Made by a program: the position numbers and the translations under genes. The notes below the pieces were generated by a model. It was given only the letters and a program-made list of their open reading frames with translations, was not told the DNA's origin and did not search any database. Source: Lachnoclostridium sp. (lineage in GTDB: Bacteria; Bacillota; Clostridia; Lachnospirales; Lachnospiraceae). Taken from it: a stretch of DNA of 6,056 bases. Shown here piece by piece: positions 1 through 6,038 of this stretch; positions within the stretch are counted from its first letter, which is position 1, and every line of letters starts with the position of its first letter. Location of the stretch: contig DMCD01000133.1 in assembly GCA_003445895.1 (NCBI GenBank), positions 1 to 6,056 of the forward strand. The letters are read 5' to 3'.

Positions 1-242
1 GGCTGTACCTTATAGCTTAAATGGATGCCGAACTGATGGCCGTCGCCGAGAAGGGCCTCAAAGCGGGGCGTGTCCTCCGGCGTGGAGATGATCAGAATAT
101 CCCGGATATTCGCGTTCATCAGAACCGAGAGGGGATAATAAATCATCGGCTTGTCATACACCGGCAGCAGCTGCTTCGATGTCACCATGGTCAGCGGATA
201 GAGTCTGGTGCCGGAACCTCCGGCCAGTACAATACCTTTCAT
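1..242 (-). CDS. rfbA: Glucose-1-phosphate thymidylyltransferase, N-terminal part (cut by window edge)
   Basis: This enzyme joins glucose-1-phosphate and dTTP to give dTDP-glucose and pyrophosphate, the first step of dTDP-L-rhamnose synthesis for cell-surface polysaccharide; it is cytosolic. Eighty codons are visible and the rest lies beyond base 1. The sugar-nucleotidyltransferase signature [13 protein letters not shown] is at residues 6-18, followed by K23 and the [10 protein letters not shown] stretch (24-33) typical of RmlA rather than of GalU or GlmU. The later TPEDTPRF and [10 protein letters not shown] segments also fit RmlA. The start is ATG at 242, with AGGAGG at 251-256 eight bases upstream. 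It follows the dCMP deaminase gene by 30 bp with no terminator, so it is probably the next gene of the same transcript. It may open a rhamnose or other surface-sugar cluster (inference). Product family is secure; the missing C-terminus cannot be judged. Confidence 0.93.
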   Translation of the reverse strand, partial: MKGIVLAGGSGTRLYPLTMVTSKQLLPVYDKPMIYYPLSVLMNANIRDILIISTPEDTPRFEALLGDGHQFGIHLSYKVQ

Positions 243-249
243 AAAACAA

Positions 250-258
250 TCCTCCTTC
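250..258 (-). promoter_or_regulatory. Strong ribosome binding site of rfbA
   Basis: Read on the minus strand this is GAAGGAGGA, a nearly full match to the anti-Shine-Dalgarno sequence, with eight bases between AGGAGG and the ATG at 242. It fixes the rfbA start and suggests that this gene is translated independently of the upstream deaminase gene. Confidence 0.8.
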
Positions 259-272
259 AGGGTGTCTGCTTA

Positions 273-764
273 TCAGTAACCGAATACGCCCTCGAGCGAC
301 TCATCATTCACAACCCAGTCTTCATTCACGTCCACCACCCGGTAGCTGTCCTTGTCATCCCGGACGTACACCTTCGTGATGCCCGCATTGATCACCTGGC
401 GCTTGCACATGGAGCAGCTGCTGGAATTGGCCACATACTCTCCGGTCTGCGCATCCACGCCGGTGAGATACAGGGATGCCCCCAGCATCCGGTCGCGGGC
501 CGCGCTGATGATGGCGTTGGCCTCCGCGTGGACGCTCCGGCAGATCTCATACCGCTCGCCTCTCGGGATCTTCAGCTTTTCCCGGATGCACCAGCCCACC
601 TCGGTGCAGTTCTTTCTGCCCCGGGGCGCACCGTTGTAGCCGGTGGAAACCACCTCGTCATTGTTCACAATCACCGCGCCGTACCTGCGCCGCAGGCAGG
701 TGCTGCGCTGGGAAACCATCTCCGCAAGGTCCAGATAATAATTGATCTTGTCTCTTCTCTCCAT
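273..764 (-). CDS. comEB: Deoxycytidylate (dCMP) deaminase, ComEB-like
   Basis: The predicted enzyme hydrolyses dCMP to dUMP and ammonia, feeding thymidylate synthesis in the cytosol. The protein has 163 residues, close to the usual length of bacterial dCMP deaminases. The dCMP deaminase hallmark GYNGAPRG is at residues 42-49. The zinc and catalytic motif HAEANAI is at 79-85 (H79 zinc ligand, E81 proton shuttle), and the second zinc motif CSMC supplies C117 and C120. The residue before C117 is Ser, where many family members have Pro. Further cysteines at 53, 59 and 75 resemble the extra Cys/His set seen in some ComEB-type enzymes. The start is ATG at 764 with a modest GGGGG-type binding site; the stop is TGA. 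It lies 22 bp downstream of prfA and 30 bp upstream of rfbA, so it is likely cotranscribed. The symbol comEB follows the Bacillus homologue and does not imply a competence role. A riboflavin-type or tRNA deaminase is unlikely given the GYNGAPRG motif. Confidence 0.9.
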   Translation of the reverse strand: MERRDKINYYLDLAEMVSQRSTCLRRRYGAVIVNNDEVVSTGYNGAPRGRKNCTEVGWCIREKLKIPRGERYEICRSVHAEANAIISAARDRMLGASLYLTGVDAQTGEYVANSSSCSMCKRQVINAGITKVYVRDDKDSYRVVDVNEDWVVNDESLEGVFGY

Positions 765-786
765 GAAAACCCCCGGTTCTTCTCTC

Positions 787-1860
787 TTAGTTATTGTTCA
801 TGGCCGCCAGCTTCTCCGCCTGGTCCGCCGCAATCAGACTGTCCAGAATCTCATCCAGGTCGCCGTCCAGCACCTGGTCAATCTTGTAGATGGTCAGCTT
901 GATGCGGTGGTCCGTCACTCTTCCCTGGGGGAAGTTGTAGGTGCGGATCTTCTCGGACCGGTCTCCCGTTCCGATCTGGCTTCGCCGGTTTGCCGCTTCC
1001 TCGCTCTGGCGTCTCTGCAGCTCCAGATCATAGAGCTTGGAGCGCAGCAGGGCAAATGCCTTCGCCTTGTTCTGCAGCTGGGACTTCTCGGTCTGGCTGT
1101 AGATCACGATTCCCGTCGGAATGTGGGTCAGACGCACGGCGGAATCCGTGGTATTGACGCACTGGCCGCCGTTTCCGGAGGCGCGCATGACATCGATGCG
1201 GATATCCTTCTCATCGATCTGCACGTCCACCTCCTCGGCCTCCGGCATAATCGCCACCGTCGCCGTGGAGGTATGGATTCTTCCGCCGGACTCGGTCACG
1301 GGAACGCGCTGCACCCGGTGCACGCCGCTCTCGTACTTCAGCCTCGAGTAGGCCCCGCTTCCGTTGATGATGAAATCCACTTCCTTGAAGCCGCCGATAC
1401 CGTTCTCGCTGAGATTGACCATCTCCGTCTTCCAGCCGCGGCCTTCGGCGTAATGCACATACATCCGGTACAGCTCCGCCGCAAAGAGGGCAGCCTCGTC
1501 TCCGCCGGCGCCGGCGCGGATCTCGACGACAACGTTCTTCTCGTCGTTGGGATCCTTCGGCAGAAGAAGAATCTTCAGCTTCTGCTCCAGGTCTTCCTTC
1601 CGCTGCTTTGCATCGGAAAGCTCCTCCTTGGCCATCTCCCGGAGCTCCTCATCGCTCTCCTCCTCGAGAAGCAGCAGGCTTCCGTCGATGTCCTCCTTCG
1701 CCCTGCAGTACTCCTTATAGGCTTCCACGATGGGCGCCAGGTCTGCCTGTTCCTTCATCAGGCGGCGGAATCTCGCCGCATCGGCCGCCACGTCGGGCTC
1801 TGCGATCAGATTCATCAGTTCTTCATAGTGCTTCAGCAGATCGTCCAGTCTGTCAAACAT
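787..1860 (-). CDS. prfA: Peptide chain release factor 1 (RF1)
   Basis: RF1 recognises UAA and UAG in the ribosomal A site and triggers hydrolysis of peptidyl-tRNA. With the chosen start it has 357 residues, the normal length. The codon-recognition tripeptide of the RF1 class, PVT, is at 187-189 (RF2 would have SPF). The catalytic GGQ is at 231-233 within [10 protein letters not shown], and the following [13 protein letters not shown] is standard. The reading frame is open nine codons further upstream to 1887, but ATG at 1860 is preferred: GGAGG lies five bases before it and the protein then begins MFDRLDD, the usual RF1 N-terminus. The stop is TAA. It follows prmC by 23 bp, and PrmC is the enzyme that methylates the GGQ glutamine (here Q233), so modifier and substrate are encoded side by side. 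The sequence ends in a short Asn run. Nothing is missing or broken. Confidence 0.97.
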   Translation of the reverse strand: MFDRLDDLLKHYEELMNLIAEPDVAADAARFRRLMKEQADLAPIVEAYKEYCRAKEDIDGSLLLLEEESDEELREMAKEELSDAKQRKEDLEQKLKILLLPKDPNDEKNVVVEIRAGAGGDEAALFAAELYRMYVHYAEGRGWKTEMVNLSENGIGGFKEVDFIINGSGAYSRLKYESGVHRVQRVPVTESGGRIHTSTATVAIMPEAEEVDVQIDEKDIRIDVMRASGNGGQCVNTTDSAVRLTHIPTGIVIYSQTEKSQLQNKAKAFALLRSKLYDLELQRRQSEEAANRRSQIGTGDRSEKIRTYNFPQGRVTDHRIKLTIYKIDQVLDGDLDEILDSLIAADQAEKLAAMNNN

Positions 1861-1863
1861 ATA

Positions 1864-1871
1864 TTCCTCCG
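1864..1871 (-). promoter_or_regulatory. Ribosome binding site deciding the prfA start
   Basis: On the minus strand this reads CGGAGGAA, placing GGAGG five bases before the ATG at 1860. It makes the upstream in-frame ATG at 1887 unlikely, because that codon nearly touches the prmC stop and would put the binding site inside the coding sequence. Confidence 0.75.
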
Positions 1872-1883
1872 GCTCTGCGCGGT

Positions 1884-2864
1884 TCAACTATTTCCACTAT
1901 ACTCTGCCCTCACTACCCGGTCAAGTCCGGCAAGATCCTGCAGTACTTCGATATTCTTAAAGCCATGTTCCAGGAGAAGCTTTCGTACGGCCTCCCCCTG
2001 GTCATACCCGATCTCCAGGTACATGCGCCCGCCGGAAACCAGGTGTTCTCTGCCCTCTCCCGCCAGAATCCGGTAAAAGAGCAGGCCGTCTTTACTTCCG
2101 TCCAGGGCAATCCGGGGTTCATGATCCCGCACCTCCGGCGCCAGGGTCCCGATGACGTCCGATACGATATAGGGCGGGTTGGAGACAATCACATCAAACC
2201 GGTCTCCCTCCGGGATGCCCCCGAACATATCGCTCTCCGCGAGAACCAGGGACCGCTCCTCCTTCTCTGTCATCACCGAAAAGTCGGTCCGCCAGGGGCT
2301 GTCGCTTACATGGTCCGCCGTTCCCTTAAGAACTCTCTTCTGTCCGAGAAAGAGGTTCCTTGCGTTTCGATTTGCCACCGCCAGGGCCTCTCTCGAAATA
2401 TCCGTCCCGCAGACGATACGGTATTTTCCCAGCACCGCCAGGGAGATGGCGATGCAGCCGCTGCCGGTGCAGACATCCAGAACGGTGATATCCCGCCCGC
2501 GATAATCCGTAAGAACCTGCTCTGCGAGAACCTCCGTATCCTGCCTTGGTATGAGCACATGCTCATTCACGGAGAAGGTAAGTCCCATGAAGGAAGCATT
2601 TCCCAGTATCTGCTGCAGCGGAATTCTTGATGCCCGTTTTGTCAGCATCTCCCGGTACCGCCCGAGCCCCTTCAGAAGGCGCTCTTCCCGGACCGGTTTC
2701 TCCTGCTCCATATAATAATGGACCCGATCGATGCCGAAGGCCTCTGAAAGCAGGTACCAGGCATCCAGTCCGGCCTCGTCGATGCCTGCGGCCAGAAGCT
2801 GTTCTGTCCCCTGATTCAGAAGTTCCCGCCAGGTCGGGCCCGTCTCTTCTTTTCGAATGATCAT
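1884..2864 (-). CDS. prmC: Peptide chain release factor N5-glutamine methyltransferase
   Basis: PrmC transfers a methyl group from S-adenosylmethionine to the glutamine of the GGQ motif of release factors RF1 and RF2, raising termination efficiency. The helical N-terminal substrate-binding domain spans about residues 10-85. The segment with IPRQDTE at 105-111 follows, then the AdoMet-binding motif [10 protein letters not shown] at 128-137, and the catalytic NPPY at 229-232, which positions the glutamine amide. At 326 residues it is longer than the roughly 280-290 usual for the family. The excess lies between motif I and NPPY (about residues 175-215), where a charged segment of about 31 extra residues is present. 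The start is ATG at 2864, overlapping the stop of the DUF1385 gene as ATGA, with GAAGG and GGAGG further upstream; translational coupling is likely. It is followed 23 bp later by prfA, its substrate. HemK is an old name for the same family. Confidence 0.95.
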   Translation of the reverse strand: MIIRKEETGPTWRELLNQGTEQLLAAGIDEAGLDAWYLLSEAFGIDRVHYYMEQEKPVREERLLKGLGRYREMLTKRASRIPLQQILGNASFMGLTFSVNEHVLIPRQDTEVLAEQVLTDYRGRDITVLDVCTGSGCIAISLAVLGKYRIVCGTDISREALAVANRNARNLFLGQKRVLKGTADHVSDSPWRTDFSVMTEKEERSLVLAESDMFGGIPEGDRFDVIVSNPPYIVSDVIGTLAPEVRDHEPRIALDGSKDGLLFYRILAGEGREHLVSGGRMYLEIGYDQGEAVRKLLLEHGFKNIEVLQDLAGLDRVVRAEYSGNS

Positions 2865-3883
2865 ACTGCCTTCGGAACCTCCGGGCTGCCAGAAGCCTCC
2901 TGTATAGCCTCTTCCTGTGCCGGAGCTGTCTCCTCCGGAATAACCGTATCCGGGAAGTTTTCCCGAAGATAGGCCTTCCAGTCAAAGACCGCCTCCGTGG
3001 CGGTGATAGCCACCTCGATCATGGAATCGTCCGGTTCCGTGGTGGTCAGCGCCTGCATGCAGAGGCCCGGCTTTGCCACGATATCGGAAAGCTTCGAGCT
3101 GCTCCGGCCCGCCTTCTGCAGGACCTCATAGGAGATGCCGGCGATCACGGGAACCAGCACAATCCGGCTTAAAATACGCATCCCGATGGTGTCCACCCGG
3201 ACAATCATAAACACGATGATGCTGATCATCATGACAATCAGCAGAAAGCTGGTGCCGCAGCGCTTGTGCTCCTTGGAGCTCTTCCGCACATTTTCCACCG
3301 TCAGCGGCAGTCCGTGCTCCACGCAGTTGATGCACTTATGCTCCGCGCCGTGATACATAAAGGTCCGCCGGATGTCCTCCATCCGGGACACCAGTTTGAT
3401 GTAGGTGATAAAGATGGCCACGCGGATCAGACCTTCCAGGAACGCCATCACCGAGTGGGACGGAATAAACCGCCGGAATATGCCGGCAATCAGCAGCGGA
3501 AGCACCATAAAGATGCCGATGGCCGCCACAAATGAGAAGACCATCACGGCTCCCATGATCATCTTCTCCAGCTTCTCGCCGAAAATCCGGTCCAGAAACT
3601 TCTCAAAAGCGGAGGGCTCTTCCGGCTCTCCCTCCTCCTCCGCATAGATCTCTGCGGAATAATTCAGCGTCTTCATGCCCACAATCATGGAATCCGCAAA
3701 GCGGAACACGCCGCGGATAAACGGAAGCCGCAGAATCGCCGATTTTTCTGTGATGCTGTGGTATTCGTCCTTCATGAGGGCGATCCCGCCGCCGGGACGC
3801 CTGACCGCCACCGCGTACTTGCTGCGGTTCATCATCATGATGCCCTCAAGCACTGCCTGGCCGCCGATACCGGAATACTTCAT
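2861..3883 (-). CDS. yqhQ: DUF1385 family membrane protein (YqhQ-like)
   Basis: This is a polytopic membrane protein of a family without an assigned biochemical role. The N-terminal signature GIGGQAVLEGIMMM (6-19) is the family hallmark. Hydrophobic segments lie at about 108-136, 145-165, 211-229 and 239-254, so three or four membrane spans are likely. Between the second and third is the conserved YHGAEHKCINCVEHG block (177-191), holding H178, H182, C184 and C187, followed by HKRCGTS (206-212); this His/Cys set could bind a metal, but that is inference. The last 35 residues are Glu/Pro/Ala-rich and probably disordered. The start is ATG at 3883 with GGGAGGT eight bases upstream; the TGA stop overlaps the prmC ATG. 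The gene sits between rpmE and prmC, an order I recognise from many Clostridia, which suggests a link to translation or simply stable operon membership. The symbol follows Bacillus subtilis and carries no function. Confidence 0.9.
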   Translation of the reverse strand: MKYSGIGGQAVLEGIMMMNRSKYAVAVRRPGGGIALMKDEYHSITEKSAILRLPFIRGVFRFADSMIVGMKTLNYSAEIYAEEEGEPEEPSAFEKFLDRIFGEKLEKMIMGAVMVFSFVAAIGIFMVLPLLIAGIFRRFIPSHSVMAFLEGLIRVAIFITYIKLVSRMEDIRRTFMYHGAEHKCINCVEHGLPLTVENVRKSSKEHKRCGTSFLLIVMMISIIVFMIVRVDTIGMRILSRIVLVPVIAGISYEVLQKAGRSSSKLSDIVAKPGLCMQALTTTEPDDSMIEVAITATEAVFDWKAYLRENFPDTVIPEETAPAQEEAIQEASGSPEVPKAV

Positions 3884-3910
3884 AATCCCGTACCTCCCAA
3901 AACGAATGAA

Positions 3911-3938
3911 GGGGCTGAGTCCTCATGAACTCAACCCC
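3911..3938 (-). terminator. Hairpin after rpmE: weak terminator or attenuator
   Basis: The 13-bp gap just after rpmE is followed by an inverted repeat: GGGG (3911-3914) pairs with CCCC (3935-3938), then one mismatch, then TGAGT (3916-3920) with ACTCA (3929-3933), leaving an eight-base loop. In the transcribed direction the stem is followed by TTCATTCGTTTT, a broken T tract rather than a solid one. This fits a leaky intrinsic terminator that lets a fraction of transcripts enter the DUF1385-prmC-prfA genes, which would keep L31 made in excess over the downstream proteins. It could also be an mRNA-processing or stability stem. It ends about 11 bases before the DUF1385 binding site. Confidence 0.5.
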
Positions 3939-3951
3939 TGCAAGTCAGAAA

Positions 3952-4155
3952 TTACTTATTCAGTCCGTACTTACGATTGAATGCGTCGATACGTCCGCGA
4001 GCAGCGGCTGCCTTCTGCTGTCCGGTGTAGAACGGATGGCACTTGGAGCAGATTTCAACGTGGATGTCCTTCTTGGTAGAGCCGGTTACGAACTCGTTAC
4101 CGCAGTTGCAGACAACCTTTGCCTGATAGTAAGTCGGATGGATTCCTTCTCTCAT
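3952..4155 (-). CDS. rpmE: 50S ribosomal protein L31, zinc-binding type
   Basis: L31 is a small large-subunit protein that bridges the central protuberance of the 50S subunit to the 30S head. The chosen protein has 67 residues, typical for the family, and begins [10 protein letters not shown], matching the usual M-K-x-G-I-H-P start. C16, C18, C36 and C39 form the CxC...CxxC zinc site, so this is the zinc-containing form rather than the zinc-free YtiA/RpmE2 paralogue that replaces it under zinc starvation. A GTG three codons earlier (4164) is in frame, but it is part of the Shine-Dalgarno sequence GAGAGGTG, which lies six bases before the ATG at 4155; the ATG is therefore preferred. The gene has its own promoter and a leader of about 140 nt downstream of rho, and a hairpin follows it. 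Stop codon is TAA. Confidence 0.96.
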   Translation of the reverse strand: MREGIHPTYYQAKVVCNCGNEFVTGSTKKDIHVEICSKCHPFYTGQQKAAAARGRIDAFNRKYGLNK

Positions 4156-4296
4156 TGTATTCACCTCTCTGATAGATTATGCGATTCCCGACCGCATGTA
4201 CCAATATGTCAGGTCCTGCATATCCGTTTCCCGTAAGGACGACTCACGCAGAAATCAGAACCCTGCCGTTCTCCCGTGCATGGCAGATCGACAGCT
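4156..4296 (-). promoter_or_regulatory. Structured 5' leader of rpmE, candidate L31 autoregulatory element
   Basis: The predicted transcript start (about 4296) leaves roughly 140 untranslated bases, far more than a 67-codon ribosomal gene needs. Visible stems in transcript terms: CTGCC with GGCAG (4282-4286 with 4263-4267, 14-base loop); ATATG-CAG with CTG-A-CATAT (4204-4223, three-base loop, one bulged A); and ATGCG with CGCAT (4193-4197 with 4179-4183), extended by a G-U pair and lying about ten bases before the Shine-Dalgarno site. Alternatives exist: GTCCT (4236-4240) can pair with AGGAC (4213-4217), and CCTGAC (4208-4213) with GTCGGG (4187-4192); both would break the middle or last stem. 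L31 leader RNA families are described in several phyla including Firmicutes; membership of this sequence is inference and was not tested. The leader includes the GAGAGGTG ribosome binding site at 4162-4169. Confidence 0.55.
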
Positions 4297-4301
4297 TTTG
4301 A

Positions 4302-4330
4302 AGTATAGCATAACGGAGTCAAGATTGCAA
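4302..4330 (-). promoter_or_regulatory. Sigma-A type promoter of rpmE with extended -10
   Basis: On the minus strand TTGCAA (4325-4330, four of six matches to TTGACA) is separated by exactly 17 bases from TATACT (4302-4307, five of six matches to TATAAT). TGC directly precedes the -10 hexamer, giving an extended -10 element. It begins only eight bases after the rho stop codon, and I see no intrinsic terminator between them, so rpmE is probably transcribed both from here and by readthrough from rho. Confidence 0.7.
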
Positions 4331-4337
4331 GAAGGAT

Positions 4338-5912
4338 TTAGAAGATTCTCCGCTTCCGGATCACCTGGACAAATTCCTGGTTGTTTCTGGTGTGGGTGAA
4401 CAGCTCCAGAATCTTCTCCACCGCCTCCTCCGCCTTGTTTGCGCTGGTAGCCTTGTGGATGATGTCTGCCGCCTCGGCCTCCTCGGCGCTCAGCAGCAGG
4501 TCGTCTCTTCTCGTGCCGGACTTCAGGATGTCGATGGCCGGGAAGATGCGCTTCTCCGAGAGCTTTCTGTCCAGGACAATCTCCATGTTGCCGGTGCCCT
4601 TGAATTCCTCATAGACTACATCGTCCATGCGGCTTCCGGTGTCAATCAGGGCCGTCGCGAGAATGGTGAGGCTTCCGCCCTCCCGCATATTTCGCGCCGC
4701 GCCGAAGAACCGCTTCGGCATGTGAAGGGCCGCCGGGTCAAGGCCGCCCGAGAGGGTGCGTCCGCTGGGCGGAACCACCAGGTTGTAGGCTCTCGACAGT
4801 CTGGTGATGCTGTCTAAAAGGATCATGACATCCCGGCCGTGCTCGACTAAGCGCTTGGCCCGCTCGATAACCATCTCGGATACTCTCTTGTGGCGCTCCG
4901 GCAGCTCATCGAAGGTGGAATAGATGACCTCCACCTCCGGGCCCGTGATTGCCTCCCGGATATCCGTTACTTCCTCCGGCCGCTCGTCGATAAGAAGGAT
5001 AATCAGGTGCATTTCCGGATACTGTCTGGTGACGGCCTGGGCCACCTGCTTTAACAGGGTGGTCTTTCCGGCCTTCGGCGGGGACACAATCATGCCTCGC
5101 TGGCCCTTGCCGATGGGCGCAAGAAGGTCCATCACCCGCATCGCCGTGGTATTCCGGATGCCCGGCTGTTCCAGATGAATTCTGGAATTCGGGAAAATCG
5201 GCGTCAGGTTCTCGAAGGAGGGTCTTCTGGAAATGGCGCTCACCGGAAAACCGTTGACCGAGTTGATATAGAGAAGTGCCGCAAACTTCTCGGTGGCTGT
5301 CTTAATCCGGCGGCTTCCCTGGATGATATCGCCGGTCTTCAGGTTGAATCTGCGAATCTGGGACGGCGCCACGTAGACATCATCCTCCGTGGGCAGGAAG
5401 TTTTCGCCCCGGATGAATCCGAAGCCGTCGGACATCACTTCCAGGATGCCGCGGGCCTCGATCCCGGAATCCAGATCGGAAAGCTCTGTCTTTTCCGCCT
5501 CCGACAGGACCTCCGGCTGCGGGGCCGTTCTTTGTCCTGCGGTATATCCCTGGGGCTGGGGACGCTCCTGCGGGCGCGGCGCACTCTGCGGATAGGCCCG
5601 TTCACGCGGGGTGCTCATCCGCTCCGGTCGGCGCTGGATAATGCGTCTCCGTTCCGGCGCTGCCGGCCGTTCAGCAGGCTCCTCGGCTCTCGGCAGAGCT
5701 TCCTCTGTTCCCGGCAGAGCCTCTTCCGTCTTCGGCAGAGGCTCCTCTCTCTTCGGCGAAGCCTCTTCTGTTTTCGGCACGGACTCCCCTGCCAGTTCGC
5801 AGAGCTTGTCTACCAGCTCGGATTTGCGGTAGCCGCTGACGGCTTTTAACCCCTGCTCTTTTGCAATTTTGCGAAGTTCTGCCAGCGGCAGAGTCAAAAG
5901 TTTCTCTCTCAT
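4338..5912 (-). CDS. rho: Transcription termination factor Rho with N-terminal low-complexity insertion
   Basis: Rho is a hexameric RNA helicase that loads on untranslated RNA and uses ATP to pull RNA polymerase off. The 524-residue protein is about 100 residues longer than the E. coli form (419). Domains in order: helical Rho_N domain (1-40); a low-complexity insertion (about 44-150) with five Pro-Glu-Glu heptads and then Arg/Pro/Gln-rich sequence; the cold-shock-like primary RNA-binding domain (about 153-225) with DGFGF (162-166) and [10 protein letters not shown] (180-189); and the RecA-like motor. The motor shows Walker A PPKAGKTT (278-285), Walker B ILLDS (364-368), the Q loop near [10 protein letters not shown] (381-390) and the R loop KGTGN (438-442). 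No key residue is missing. The start is ATG at 5912, with CAGGAG eight bases upstream; the stop is TAA. A perfect TATAAT promoter and a hairpin-bearing leader precede it. Rho commonly controls its own synthesis, which the leader would allow (inference). Confidence 0.98.
   Translation of the reverse strand: MREKLLTLPLAELRKIAKEQGLKAVSGYRKSELVDKLCELAGESVPKTEEASPKREEPLPKTEEALPGTEEALPRAEEPAERPAAPERRRIIQRRPERMSTPRERAYPQSAPRPQERPQPQGYTAGQRTAPQPEVLSEAEKTELSDLDSGIEARGILEVMSDGFGFIRGENFLPTEDDVYVAPSQIRRFNLKTGDIIQGSRRIKTATEKFAALLYINSVNGFPVSAISRRPSFENLTPIFPNSRIHLEQPGIRNTTAMRVMDLLAPIGKGQRGMIVSPPKAGKTTLLKQVAQAVTRQYPEMHLIILLIDERPEEVTDIREAITGPEVEVIYSTFDELPERHKRVSEMVIERAKRLVEHGRDVMILLDSITRLSRAYNLVVPPSGRTLSGGLDPAALHMPKRFFGAARNMREGGSLTILATALIDTGSRMDDVVYEEFKGTGNMEIVLDRKLSEKRIFPAIDILKSGTRRDDLLLSAEEAEAADIIHKATSANKAEEAVEKILELFTHTRNNQEFVQVIRKRRIF
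5673..5777 (-). repeat. Five in-frame 21-bp tandem repeats inside rho
   Basis: The segment holds five diverged 21-bp units that keep the frame and encode residues 46-80 as heptads of the form P-x-x-E-E-x-x: [35 protein letters not shown]. The units keep a common core (plus strand CTCTT/CTCCT then TCGGCAGA) and differ mainly by single substitutions, as expected of repeats grown by slippage or unequal recombination and then drifted. They form the acidic first half of the Rho insertion. Confidence 0.85.
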
Positions 5913-6003
5913 ATATCAGTCTCCTGTCACGTAAATCGGGAAAGTCCGCAAATCTGCGGCAGACATAATGCATTGGATAATCAGAACTTAAGAACAATCC
6001 TAT
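5913..6003 (-). promoter_or_regulatory. rho 5' leader with alternative hairpins
   Basis: About 90 bases separate the predicted transcript start (near 6003) from the rho ATG. In transcript terms CCGCA (5955-5959) pairs with TGCGG (5946-5950) around a four-base loop, followed by ACTTTCCC, a short broken T run. An overlapping smaller stem, TCTG with CAGA around CCG (5953-5963), uses the same bases, so only one can form at a time; a third pairing, GTCTGC with GCGGAC (5944-5964), is also possible. This could work as a premature-termination or attenuation site. The CAGGAG binding site lies at 5921-5926. Confidence 0.45.
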
Positions 6004-6010
6004 AAATACG

Positions 6011-6038
6011 ATTATATACGATTGCAGGAAAATGTAAA
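6011..6038 (-). promoter_or_regulatory. Sigma-A type promoter of rho
   Basis: On the minus strand TTTACA (6033-6038, five of six matches to TTGACA) lies 16 bases before a perfect TATAAT (6011-6016). Transcription would start near 6003. This is the best promoter match in the window and is placed correctly for the rho transcript. Confidence 0.72.

Noticed and set aside
1861..1883. Possible terminator or promoter in the prmC-prfA gap
   Set aside because: The 23 bases hold only the prfA ribosome binding site; there is no inverted repeat or T run, and no space for a promoter outside coding sequence.
742..2076. A 444-codon open frame on the plus strand opposite prfA and the end of prmC
   Set aside because: It is antisense to two clearly conserved genes, has low-complexity Leu/His-rich content typical of the complement of GC-rich coding DNA, and matches no family I recognise. 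The same applies to the plus-strand frames at 21-902, 1608-2630 and 5175-5849.
4302..4322. TTGACT as the -35 element for the rpmE promoter
   Set aside because: It is only nine bases from the TATACT hexamer, far too close; TTGCAA with a 17-base spacer is the better partner.
5673..5777. The 21-bp repeats as a CRISPR or regulatory iteron array
   Set aside because: The units are contiguous without spacers, stay in the rho frame, and encode a regular heptad, so they are a coding repeat.
5671..5997. A 108-codon minus-strand frame starting upstream of rho and running into it in another frame
   Set aside because: It would start at TTG without a good binding site, overlaps the rho leader and N-terminus out of frame, and its Arg-rich sequence is what a shifted reading of the rho repeat region gives.
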